From the NCBI GenBank assembly GCA_028279425.1, contig JANQNV010000323.1:1-64000 (forward strand): DNA of 64,000 nt, given 5' to 3'. How positions within the stretch are numbered: position 1 is the stretch's first letter; each line of letters opens with the position of its first letter. The notes under the pieces were generated by a model. That model searched no databases, was not told the DNA's origin, and saw nothing but the letters and a program-made list of their open reading frames with translations. Shown here in pieces: positions 15,413 through 23,362 of the stretch. The translations under genes were made by a program, and so were the position numbers. The DNA is from Longimicrobiales bacterium. Lineage in GTDB: Bacteria > Gemmatimonadota > Gemmatimonadetes > Longimicrobiales > Gaopeijiaceae.

Positions 15413-17653
15413 ATGCCCATTCGAGTCGTCTCCTCCGGCGGGAGGCATCCGTCGTTCTGGGCGGCGCTGTGCGCCGCGCTGGTCCTGTTCCCCGTTTCGC
15501 TCGCGGCCCAGGAGGTCGTGGGTCGCGTCACCTCCGAGGGCGCACCCGTCGGAACGGTGCAGATCATCGCGGGACGACTGGCGAGCCCCTTGGCGGGGGC
15601 CGTGACCAACTCCGAGGGTCGCTTCCGACTCACGGGCCTGCAGGCGGGTGAGGTGACTCTCACCTTCCGAGCTCTGGGCTACGAGACCACGGAGCGGGTG
15701 GTCTCCGTCCCCGCCTCCGGTGCGGTGGAGATCGGCGTCGCGCTCGTGGCCGCGGCGGTCGATATGAATCCGATCATCGTCTCGGCTCGCCTGAGCGAGC
15801 AGCGGGTGCAGGACGCGCCGGTGAAGGTCGAAGTAGTCTCGCCTCGCCTCCTCGAGCGGAATGCGTCGCAGTCCCTCATCGATGCCGTGGGTCGCATCAA
15901 CGGACTCTACGAGCAGGTGGATTGCGGGGTCTGCTACACCAACTCGATTCGCATCAACGGGATGGAGGGTCCCTACACCGCCGTGCTCATCGACGGGATG
16001 CCGATCATGGGGGCCCTGGCCAGTGTGTACGGTCTGAACGGGATCGACCCTCGTATGGTCCAGCAGATCGAGATCCTGAAGGGGCCCCAGTCCACCCTCT
16101 ACGGGACGGAGGCCATGGGAGGGGTGATCAACGTGATCACCAAGGATCCCCGTTTTGCACCCCGCTTCGGGGTCGACGTGAACACGTCCGACCTGGGGCA
16201 GATCAACACTCAGGTCATGTGGGCCCCCAGCAGTGGTAACGTGAGTTCCCTTCTGTCGGCCAACGTGCAGCACAACGATCGTTTCATCGATCGCAACGAC
16301 GACACCTTCTCGGATCTCACCCTCGACACCCGTGCCACCTTCTTCGGCCGCACCGAGTTCTACCGCAACGGGGTGGAGCAGCTCGGGCTCACGGCGAAGG
16401 TGTACTGGGAGGACCGTTTCGGGGGGCTCGACGAGTGGACGTCCGATGATCTGGGGAGCAGCACGATCTACGGTGAGTCGATCGAGACGCGTCGGGCCGA
16501 ATTCATGGCCCGTGGCCGCCTCCCCCTGCCCGACGTCCGCGCTCAGTTGTCGTACACCTACCACGACCAGGACTCCTGGTACGGCGACCTCTTCTACGGC
16601 GCCCGTCAGCACATCGCCTTCGGTCAGGTGGTGTGGGATCCGCCGGAGGGGCGCAGCTTCGACTTCCTGGCCGGGGCGGCGCTGCGCTGGGACGACTACG
16701 ATGACGAGACACCGGCCACGCCCCAGTCCGACACCCGGGTGATCCCCGGCATCTTCGGCGAGGCCACCTGGTTCCCGACGGAGCGAGTCGCCCTCCTGGC
16801 CGGGGCGCGCCTCGATCGCCAGGACGATCACGGGACGATTTTCGCACCCCGGGCGACGCTCAAGTTCGACCCGTGGCGAAACGGGACGCTGCGCGGGAGC
16901 TTCGGGACCGGCTTCCGTATCGTGAATCTCTTCACGGAAGACCACGCGGCGCTGACGGGGGCCCGGCAGGTGGTGATCGCCGAGGGGCTCGACCCCGAGG
17001 AGTCCCGCTCCTTCGCCGCCAACTTGAACCAGGTCTTCGAGTTCGGCGTCAACAATCTGATGCTCGACGTCGATGTGTTCTACACGGAGTTCACCAACCG
17101 CATCATCCCCGACTACGACACCGACCCGAACCAGATCATCTACGCGAATCTGGACGGCACTTCCGTGAGTCGCGGCTTCGCGGTCGCCATCAACCAGAAC
17201 TTCGGCGACGTCCCCTTCCTCTACAACGTGGGATTCACGGTCCAGGACGTGTACGAGGAGAGCGATGTCCGCGAGCGTGAGGCGATCCCCTTCGCAGCGG
17301 ACTACACCGGCACCTGGGGTGCCCAGTACGCCTTCGAGAGTGTTCTCGAAGGGCTGAACGTGGCCTATACCGGGCAGCTGGTGGGGCCGATGCGCCTGCC
17401 GGAGTTCACGGAGCCCGTCCCAAGGCCGACCCGATCCGAGGCCTTCACGCAGCACGACATCCAGTTCAACCTGGCGGCGACGCCCGGGCGGGAGATCTAT
17501 TTCGGCATCGAGAATCTGAACGACTTCCGTCAGCCGTCGCCCCTCATCGATCCGGCCAACCCCTTTGGAGACAACTTCGATACCGCCTACGCCTACGGCC
17601 CGGTGGTCGGACGTCGGTTCTTCGCCGGCGTGCGGCTCACGCGCGGGCGGTAA
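15413..17653 (+). CDS. TonB-dependent receptor with CxxC plug motif, metal-regulated
   Basis: A 746-residue outer-membrane receptor: signal peptide to about residue 33 (VSLAAQ), carboxypeptidase-regulatory domain (34-112), plug (about 125-240) and barrel ending GRRFFAGVRLTRGR. The plug has IDAVGRINGLYEQ, then VDCGVC (C171 and C174), INGMEGPYTAVLIDGMPIMG, VEILKGPQSTLYG-like residues and AMGGVINVIT. A vicinal cysteine pair at this place is uncommon in siderophore receptors and suggests metal binding or redox sensitivity. The upstream promoter carries two DtxR-like boxes, so the cargo is probably an iron or manganese complex; the ligand is not determinable. GAGG eight bases before the ATG supports the start. 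Confidence 0.88.
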   Translation: MPIRVVSSGGRHPSFWAALCAALVLFPVSLAAQEVVGRVTSEGAPVGTVQIIAGRLASPLAGAVTNSEGRFRLTGLQAGEVTLTFRALGYETTERVVSVPASGAVEIGVALVAAAVDMNPIIVSARLSEQRVQDAPVKVEVVSPRLLERNASQSLIDAVGRINGLYEQVDCGVCYTNSIRINGMEGPYTAVLIDGMPIMGALASVYGLNGIDPRMVQQIEILKGPQSTLYGTEAMGGVINVITKDPRFAPRFGVDVNTSDLGQINTQVMWAPSSGNVSSLLSANVQHNDRFIDRNDDTFSDLTLDTRATFFGRTEFYRNGVEQLGLTAKVYWEDRFGGLDEWTSDDLGSSTIYGESIETRRAEFMARGRLPLPDVRAQLSYTYHDQDSWYGDLFYGARQHIAFGQVVWDPPEGRSFDFLAGAALRWDDYDDETPATPQSDTRVIPGIFGEATWFPTERVALLAGARLDRQDDHGTIFAPRATLKFDPWRNGTLRGSFGTGFRIVNLFTEDHAALTGARQVVIAEGLDPEESRSFAANLNQVFEFGVNNLMLDVDVFYTEFTNRIIPDYDTDPNQIIYANLDGTSVSRGFAVAINQNFGDVPFLYNVGFTVQDVYEESDVREREAIPFAADYTGTWGAQYAFESVLEGLNVAYTGQLVGPMRLPEFTEPVPRPTRSEAFTQHDIQFNLAATPGREIYFGIENLNDFRQPSPLIDPANPFGDNFDTAYAYGPVVGRRFFAGVRLTRGR

Positions 17654-17669
17654 GGCGCGGGGTACGGGC

Positions 17670-18272
17670 GTGGACCGAATTTCGCGCCGTATTGCCCTGC
17701 GACGGCTCGTGGTGTGCCTTGCGACGATCGGCGCTGCGTGCGCAGGCAGCGGCGCGCGTGAGGGAGGAGCCACAGGGGGCACCCTGGCCGCGTCGGGTTC
17801 CGGGTCCGCCGTCTTCGACTACGATTGGAGCGTTCAGCGCATCGGAGGAGGCGAGGTGGAGTTGGAGGCGCTGCGCGGCCGACCTCTCGTGGTCAACTTC
17901 TGGGCTTCCTGGTGTCCTCCGTGTATTCGCGAGCTCGGCTCCTTCGAGGCGCTCGCGGAGTCGGTGCGGGAGCAGGGAATCGACGCCACCTTCCTCTTCG
18001 TGTCGCCCGAGTCGCTGGACGTCGCGTCGGCCTTCGTCGTGGACAACGGCTGGGACCTGCCGTTCGCCGTGGAGCTCCGTCGGGCCCCGCCGACGCTGGG
18101 CGACCTCGTGCTGCCCACCACCTTCATCGTCGGCCCCGACGGCGCGGTCGTCGTTCGACACCGCGGCGCCACCGACTGGAACCAACCCGATGTCGTCGAG
18201 CTCCTGGCGTCGCTGGATGGGCGTGGGCGAGCCGAGCCCGGCGTCCCCTCGCCCCGTGAGGCGTCCAGATGA
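17670..18272 (+). CDS. TlpA-like thiol-disulfide lipoprotein
   Basis: This 200-residue thioredoxin-fold protein has an arginine-rich signal peptide with cysteine 24 in a lipobox-like GAAC, a Gly/Ser linker, then a TlpA/ResA-type domain with the active site WASWCPPC (C82 and C85) and the cis-proline region VLPTTFIVGPDG. It would act as a membrane-anchored periplasmic reductant or oxidant. I chose GTG at 17670, 16 bases after the receptor stop, because the longer frame runs antisense-like through the receptor gene. Its stop overlaps the next start as ATGA. Placement suggests it services cysteines of the neighbouring receptor or of a redox-active ligand. Confidence 0.85.
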   Translation: MDRISRRIALRRLVVCLATIGAACAGSGAREGGATGGTLAASGSGSAVFDYDWSVQRIGGGEVELEALRGRPLVVNFWASWCPPCIRELGSFEALAESVREQGIDATFLFVSPESLDVASAFVVDNGWDLPFAVELRRAPPTLGDLVLPTTFIVGPDGAVVVRHRGATDWNQPDVVELLASLDGRGRAEPGVPSPREASR

Positions 18273-18769
18273 CCGGGGTCGGTCGGCCGATTCGAGGCGG
18301 TCGGGCCATTCGGGGCGGGCGGGCGTTGCCCGCTGCGCGCGCGGGGGCTCGGGGTGTGCTTGTGGCGGTTCTCGCGCTCTTCGCCGTGGTCCCTGCCGCG
18401 TCGGCGCAGTGGCTTCCTGCTCGATCCGACGACCCCGTCCGAGTCGAGGCCCGTGCGAGTGCGGAGGGCGTCCGGATCCGCCTGTCCATCGACGAGGGGT
18501 GGTACGTCTACGGTACCGAGGCGGAGGGCCTCGGCCTCCCGCTGCACGTACTACCGGGTCTCGAAGACCGGCGCCTGAGCCTGTCGCTCGAGCAGCCTCC
18601 CGAGATCGTCACGCTCGAGGGACGCCGAGTGCCGATCCATCGGGAGCGGGTCGAGGGGCTCATCGAGATCCCTCCGGGCGGCGTCGATGGCGAGCTGCGT
18701 GTGCGCTGGGCGGCGTGTCGTGGAGATCTCTGCATACCTCGCGTGAGTCGGGTCGCGGTAGGAGCGTAG
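18269..18769 (+). CDS. secreted DsbD N-terminal-domain-like protein
   Basis: A 166-residue protein with a long, arginine/glycine-rich N-region and a signal peptide (VLVAVLALFAVVPAASAQ), then an immunoglobulin-like domain resembling DsbD alpha. It reads VRIRLSIDEGWYVYGTEAEGLGLPLHV early and ends with AACRGDLCIPR, a cysteine pair placed like the active pair of DsbD alpha, though with four residues between instead of five. The membrane and gamma domains of DsbD are absent, so this is a stand-alone domain. It is translationally coupled to the TlpA-like gene (ATGA) and probably its partner. Confidence 0.68.
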   Translation: MTGVGRPIRGGRAIRGGRALPAARAGARGVLVAVLALFAVVPAASAQWLPARSDDPVRVEARASAEGVRIRLSIDEGWYVYGTEAEGLGLPLHVLPGLEDRRLSLSLEQPPEIVTLEGRRVPIHRERVEGLIEIPPGGVDGELRVRWAACRGDLCIPRVSRVAVGA

Positions 18770-18865
18770 CTCGTCGGGCCGGCAGCGCGCACGATACCTT
18801 TTTCCTCGCATTCCGACGTGGGTGATCGCAGTATGAGCGCATCGTCCCTCGCTCTGGAGCGACTC

Positions 18866-20110
18866 ATGCGTCGGCTACCTGTCCTGCCTCTCCTTCTCCT
18901 TCTCTTGGCCTGCGTCGAGGCCGGGCCCGCTCCCGGGACGGGATCCGAAGCGGCGACGCTGGAGAATGGTCGCCTCGAAGAGGTGGTTCGGTTGGGAGGC
19001 CTCGACGGACCGGTCGAGACGACCTTCGGCAACGTACAGTCGATTCGGCCGATCCCGGGCGGAGGCTTCCACGTCGTCGACGGGCAGGTGCCGATCATTC
19101 GGCGCTACTCGGCGGATGGGACGTACCAGGGGGATCTGGGCCGAGGCGGTGAGGGGCCGGGCGAGTACCAGTACGTCATGGGGCTCGCCACTCTGAACGA
19201 TGGTCGGACCGTGGTCATGGACGGGTCGACCATGCGGGCAACCGTCTTCGCGCCTCCGGGAGAGGTGTCCCACACCTTTCCGCTCCAACCCCGCGGAATG
19301 GGCTATCGGAACCGAGCGGACCCGGAAACCGGCGACATCTTCGCCATGCTCTCACCAGAGCAGGGCTTCGTCGAGGGCTCCGACGTATCCGTCGGGGACT
19401 GGGCGAGGATCAGTCTCGACGGGACCGTGGAGCGGCTCCGTGCGATTCCACCCCAGAACCGCGTCGGTCCTCGCTACGTACTGTCCGGTGCCGAAATGGC
19501 CTATCCCTTCTCGATCATGACGCATTCGGTCATGGGGCCCGAGGGCGACTACTGGGAGATGCGCAACGACGCAGATTCCATACTCCACGTGCATCCCGAT
19601 GGCACGGAGTCCTGGATTCGTCTCGAGGGAGAGCGCGTCGAGCTCACGCCGGACGAACTCGAGCAGTGGCAGAACCGGGGTCAGAGCATGTACGAGCGAA
19701 TCGCCGATCAGCCGCGTCCCGCCGGGTACCCGTCTCCTGATCGCTCCGACTACCTCGACGTACCGACCTTGAAGCCCTACGTCCGGAACATGTTCTCCGA
19801 CGTCGAGGGGCGGCTCTGGGTGCTGCGCTACACCGCGCCGATCTATGTGCCGTACTCCGAAGAAGAAGCCGCCGAGCGCGCGGCCAACGGTTGGGCGCCC
19901 CACAACTGGCGCGACGAGCTCTTGTGGGAGGTGTTCGACACCGACGATCGCTTGATTGGAAGGGTGGTGCTCCCGCCGAAGTCGGGGCTCTACGACGCGA
20001 TGGGCGACGACCTCTACGTGCTGTCGCTAGGGGACTACCGGGAGGCCTACGTGAGCCGATACCGCGTCGACTTCGGCGAGGGTGAGAGGCTTCTTGCGTC
20101 GGGTTCCTGA
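18866..20110 (+). CDS. six-bladed beta-propeller lipoprotein
   Basis: The 414-residue protein begins MRRLPVLPLLLLLLAC, a compact lipoprotein signal with cysteine 16. It contains the motif shared by the window's propeller family, LGRGGEGPGEY, at the end of the first blade, and blade repeats such as GGGFHVVDGQVPIIRRYSADG and EGRLWVLRY. The C-terminus (LGDYREAYVSRYRV) matches the family's closing-strand pattern. I used the ATG at 18866 because GGAG lies six bases upstream. Function is unknown; propellers of this kind usually bind ligands or partner proteins. It is separated by 96 bases from the DsbD-like gene. Confidence 0.8.
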   Translation: MRRLPVLPLLLLLLACVEAGPAPGTGSEAATLENGRLEEVVRLGGLDGPVETTFGNVQSIRPIPGGGFHVVDGQVPIIRRYSADGTYQGDLGRGGEGPGEYQYVMGLATLNDGRTVVMDGSTMRATVFAPPGEVSHTFPLQPRGMGYRNRADPETGDIFAMLSPEQGFVEGSDVSVGDWARISLDGTVERLRAIPPQNRVGPRYVLSGAEMAYPFSIMTHSVMGPEGDYWEMRNDADSILHVHPDGTESWIRLEGERVELTPDELEQWQNRGQSMYERIADQPRPAGYPSPDRSDYLDVPTLKPYVRNMFSDVEGRLWVLRYTAPIYVPYSEEEAAERAANGWAPHNWRDELLWEVFDTDDRLIGRVVLPPKSGLYDAMGDDLYVLSLGDYREAYVSRYRVDFGEGERLLASGS

Positions 20111-20188
20111 AACCACCGGGCCCCACCGGCCGCTCCGACCGATCGCCAAGCCGGGAACCGACGCCCTCCGCGGCGGTAGGCATCCGAT

Positions 20189-20602
20189 ATGACGGGCTAT
20201 CGTCCTCTCCGTTCCGCAGTCAGCACCCTCGTCGTGGTCGCTCTGGCCATGGCCGAGTTTTCGATCCTGTGTGCGACGCACCACTCCGCCCTCGACGGCG
20301 TGGCGGGGCCCCATCATGCCGCCCACGCGGAGTCCTCCGTTCATGCAGGGGACATGGGGGGGCATGCGCCGCCGGCTACGATGGCGTCGGAGGGTAACAC
20401 TGACGGGGAGCACCACCCCGATGGCCCGCCGGGCGCCCCCGACTGCATGGACATGACGGCGTGCGTCGCACCTGCGCTGGGGGTCGCACCTCCGCTTCAG
20501 CTGCGGGCGCTGGCGACCGCTGCCCGGCTCACCCCGACTCGGGTCGAATCGACCGGGTCGATCCTCTTCCGCGAGTGGAAGCGACCTCCGAAATCGCTCT
20601 AG
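20189..20602 (+). CDS. secreted histidine/methionine-rich protein, possible copper-binding
   Basis: A 137-residue protein with an N-terminal hydrophobic segment (STLVVVALAMAEFSILC). A central region then holds clustered histidines, with methionines and acidic residues: HHSALDG, HHAAHAES, HAGDMGGHA, EHHPDG and MDMTAC. No known domain is recognisable. The composition is typical of soft-metal binding proteins of the periplasm. The gene sits 77 bases before copA, so a copper-handling role is likely but inferred from composition and position only. Confidence 0.6.
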   Translation: MTGYRPLRSAVSTLVVVALAMAEFSILCATHHSALDGVAGPHHAAHAESSVHAGDMGGHAPPATMASEGNTDGEHHPDGPPGAPDCMDMTACVAPALGVAPPLQLRALATAARLTPTRVESTGSILFREWKRPPKSL

Positions 20603-20679
20603 GAATCGTCGTCCGTCCGCCATCGGCGGCGGTCGACCGGACCTCGTGATCGGCGGTTTCATCTCAGCACACTCGTGTC

Positions 20680-22545
20680 ATGCACAACTCGGATCATCGC
20701 GCTCGCTCGCGGCCCTCGGGCGTGAGCCGCCGCGACTTTCTGCACTTCTCGCTCGGCGCCGCTTCCCTCGTCGGCGCGTCCACGGTGCTTCCCGACTGGC
20801 TCGCAGGTCAGCGAGTTCCGGCTGTCGGTCCAGGGGTGATCGACGGCCGCACTGGACCCGGCGACATCTACGTTCGTGAAGCGAACATCGAAGTCGACGG
20901 ACGCCGACGCCGCGCTGTGACGATGAACGGCACCGTCCCCGGGCCCCTGCTCAGACTGAAGGAGGGAACGGAAGCCGTCGTTCGCGTTCACAACGAGCTT
21001 CGCGAGGAGACCTCACTCCATTGGCACGGTCTGATCGTGCCCAATGCCATGGACGGTGTGCCTGGGCTCAACTTCCCGGGGATCCGGGCGGGCGAGTCGT
21101 TCGAGTATCGCTTCCCGGTGCGCCAGTTCGGCACATACTGGTACCACAGCCACAGCGGCTTCCAGGAGCAGCTCGGTCACTTCGCCCCGATGATCATCGA
21201 TCCGGCGGGTGCCGAGCCCGACCCCGTCGATCGTGAGCACGTGGTGATCCTCTTCGACTGGACCTTCGAGAACCCCTCTCGGATCTACGATCGCCTGAAG
21301 AAGCACCCCGACTACTACAACAACCAGCGGCGCACGATTTCGGATTTCGTATCCGACGTGCGCGAGCAGGGACTGGGTGCGACCCTCTCGGACCGGCTGG
21401 ACTGGGGAGAGATGCGGATGATGGCGTCCGACGTCGCCGACGTCACGGGGGCCACCTACACCTATCTCATGAACGGCCTGGGGCCTGCGTCGAATTGGAC
21501 CGGGCTGTTCGAGGTGGGTGAGCGGGTGAAGCTGCGCCTCATCAACGGATCTGCCGCCACGTTCTTCGATCTCCGGATCCCCGGGCTACCCATGACGGTG
21601 GTGCAGTACGACGGCCAGCTCGTCGCTCCGGTAGAGACGGATGAGATCCGCCTGGGGATCGGGGAGACCTACGACGTCATCGTCGAGCCGAAACAGGCCC
21701 GGGCCTACACGATCTTCGCCGAGGCGATGGACCGCAGCGGCTTCGCCCGTGGCACTCTGGCGCCTCGACCGGGGATGTCGGCCGACATCCCGGCCCGTCG
21801 CGTACGGCCCCTTCTGACCATGGCCGACATGGGGCACGGTGCGCATGCGACGATGCACGGCGCTCACCAGGAGAGCGGTGGCGAAGAGCATGCGGGCCAC
21901 GACATGGGTAGCGGATCCGTCGAAGGCACCGGGGCGGTCGACCCCTCCGGGCGTCCCCCCGGTACACTTCCCGCGCCCGAGACCCACACCGGCGACGAGC
22001 GACACGGTCCCGGCAACGCAGGCGTCGCGACAGAGGCGAGGAGCCGACTTGCCGAGGCGGGGCTGGGGCTCGGCGACGACGGGTGGCGGGTACTTCGCTA
22101 CACGGAGCTCGAAGCACGCGAGCATCGCCACGACTTCCGAGCCCCGGACCGCGAGATCGTCATGCATCTCACGGGCAACATGGAGCGCTACATGTGGTCG
22201 ATGGACGGCGTCCACATGCGCGACGCCGACCCGATCGAACTCACGCTCGGTGAGCGAGTCCGGCTCACGATGATCAACGACACCATGATGAACCATCCCA
22301 TGCACCTGCACGGCATGTGGATGGAGATCGAGAACGGGAAGACGCACATGATTCCCCGGTCGCACACCGTCACAGTGAAGCCGGCGGAGAAGCTGAGTGT
22401 GCTGTTCACGGCCGACGCGGAGGGGCCGTGGGCGTTCCACTGTCACGTGATGTATCACATGAAGGCCGGGATGTTCAGGATCGTGAATGTCACCCGGTCT
22501 TCCACAGCGGAGGTCCCGGATACGCCTGACCGGGGCGTCGAGTGA
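20680..22545 (+). CDS. copA: copper-resistance multicopper oxidase
   Basis: CopA is a periplasmic multicopper oxidase that detoxifies copper. The 621-residue protein has a Tat signal (SRRDFLHF at residues 16-23) for export of the folded enzyme. The copper-site motifs are present: SLHWHGLIVP, TYWYHSHSGFQEQ, HPMHLHGMWMEI near the C-terminus and AFHCHVMYHMKAGM. Before the last cupredoxin domain lies a Met/His-rich insert (MADMGHGAHATMHGAHQ and EEHAGHDMG), as in Pseudomonas CopA. The copB start overlaps its stop as GTGA. Confidence 0.93.
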   Translation: MHNSDHRARSRPSGVSRRDFLHFSLGAASLVGASTVLPDWLAGQRVPAVGPGVIDGRTGPGDIYVREANIEVDGRRRRAVTMNGTVPGPLLRLKEGTEAVVRVHNELREETSLHWHGLIVPNAMDGVPGLNFPGIRAGESFEYRFPVRQFGTYWYHSHSGFQEQLGHFAPMIIDPAGAEPDPVDREHVVILFDWTFENPSRIYDRLKKHPDYYNNQRRTISDFVSDVREQGLGATLSDRLDWGEMRMMASDVADVTGATYTYLMNGLGPASNWTGLFEVGERVKLRLINGSAATFFDLRIPGLPMTVVQYDGQLVAPVETDEIRLGIGETYDVIVEPKQARAYTIFAEAMDRSGFARGTLAPRPGMSADIPARRVRPLLTMADMGHGAHATMHGAHQESGGEEHAGHDMGSGSVEGTGAVDPSGRPPGTLPAPETHTGDERHGPGNAGVATEARSRLAEAGLGLGDDGWRVLRYTELEAREHRHDFRAPDREIVMHLTGNMERYMWSMDGVHMRDADPIELTLGERVRLTMINDTMMNHPMHLHGMWMEIENGKTHMIPRSHTVTVKPAEKLSVLFTADAEGPWAFHCHVMYHMKAGMFRIVNVTRSSTAEVPDTPDRGVE

Positions 22546-23303
22546 GTCGTCGGGCGCGTTACGCCCGACGGGCCGTGGCCTTCCTCGGGGTCGTCCTCGC
22601 CCTCGGGCCATCGGAGGGGCTCGCCCAGCGGGTCGGCGCCGACATGCCGATCATGCGGCCCGAGGTTTTCACGTTCGTCGGCTTCGACGAACTGGAGTAC
22701 TTCGTGACCGGTGATGAGCGGGCGATCGAGTACGACGGCGACCTCTGGATCGGTGGCGATCTTCATCGGGCGTGGTTCCGGTTCCGCGGTGACCAGCTGG
22801 CCGACGCGGGTGTGGGCGACCTCGAGCTGCAGGCCCTCTATTCCCGCGCGGTCGCCTCCTTCTGGAATCTGCAGGGGGGACTGCGGGTCGATGGACGTTA
22901 CGGGGAGGGCTCGACCGAGGCCCGGGCGCAGCTGGCGGTCGGGCTGACCGGCCTGGCACCCTACTGGTTCGAGTTGGAGGCATTCGGCTTCGTCTCGCAA
23001 CGTGGAGATCTATCGGCCCGCCTGGAGGCATCCCACGAGTTCCTCCTCACCCAGCGATGGATCGTCGAGTCGGAGTTCGAGACGTTGCTGAGTGCGCAGG
23101 CCGCTCCGGAGTGGGGTGAGCGCTCGGGCATCACCGATGTCGAACTCGGGGCTCGCATGCGCTACGAGTTCAAGCGCGAGTTCGCGCCCTACCTGGGCTA
23201 CTCGTGGACCCGTCGATTCGGGGGGAGCGTGGAGGCGGTACGGCCGGCGGATGAGCCTGCGAGTCGCGGGGCCGTCGTCCTTGGACTGCACTGGTGGTGG
23301 TAG
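22542..23303 (+). CDS. copB: copper-resistance outer-membrane protein CopB
   Basis: A 253-residue beta-barrel protein of the CopB family, with signal peptide ending GLAQ. The family signature FDELEYFVTGDERAIEYDGDLWIGGD follows, with alternating strands thereafter (LELQALYSRAVASFWNLQGGLRVD, FAPYLGYSWTRRFG). It starts with GTG overlapping the copA stop. The usual methionine-rich N-terminal repeats of proteobacterial CopB are missing; only MPIMRPEVF remains. CopB is thought to sequester or export copper at the outer membrane. Confidence 0.9.
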   Translation: MSRRARYARRAVAFLGVVLALGPSEGLAQRVGADMPIMRPEVFTFVGFDELEYFVTGDERAIEYDGDLWIGGDLHRAWFRFRGDQLADAGVGDLELQALYSRAVASFWNLQGGLRVDGRYGEGSTEARAQLAVGLTGLAPYWFELEAFGFVSQRGDLSARLEASHEFLLTQRWIVESEFETLLSAQAAPEWGERSGITDVELGARMRYEFKREFAPYLGYSWTRRFGGSVEAVRPADEPASRGAVVLGLHWWW

Positions 23304-23362
23304 TGGCGCCCACTGCCTTCAGCTCTCTCCACGGCGGGCCCCGACCGTGACGTCCGACCCCT

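Noticed and set aside
15356-17782. An 808-residue minus-strand frame opposite the metal-regulated receptor
   Set aside because: Same explanation: the receptor on the plus strand has signal peptide, plug and barrel signatures, while the minus frame has none and would start inside the TlpA-like gene.
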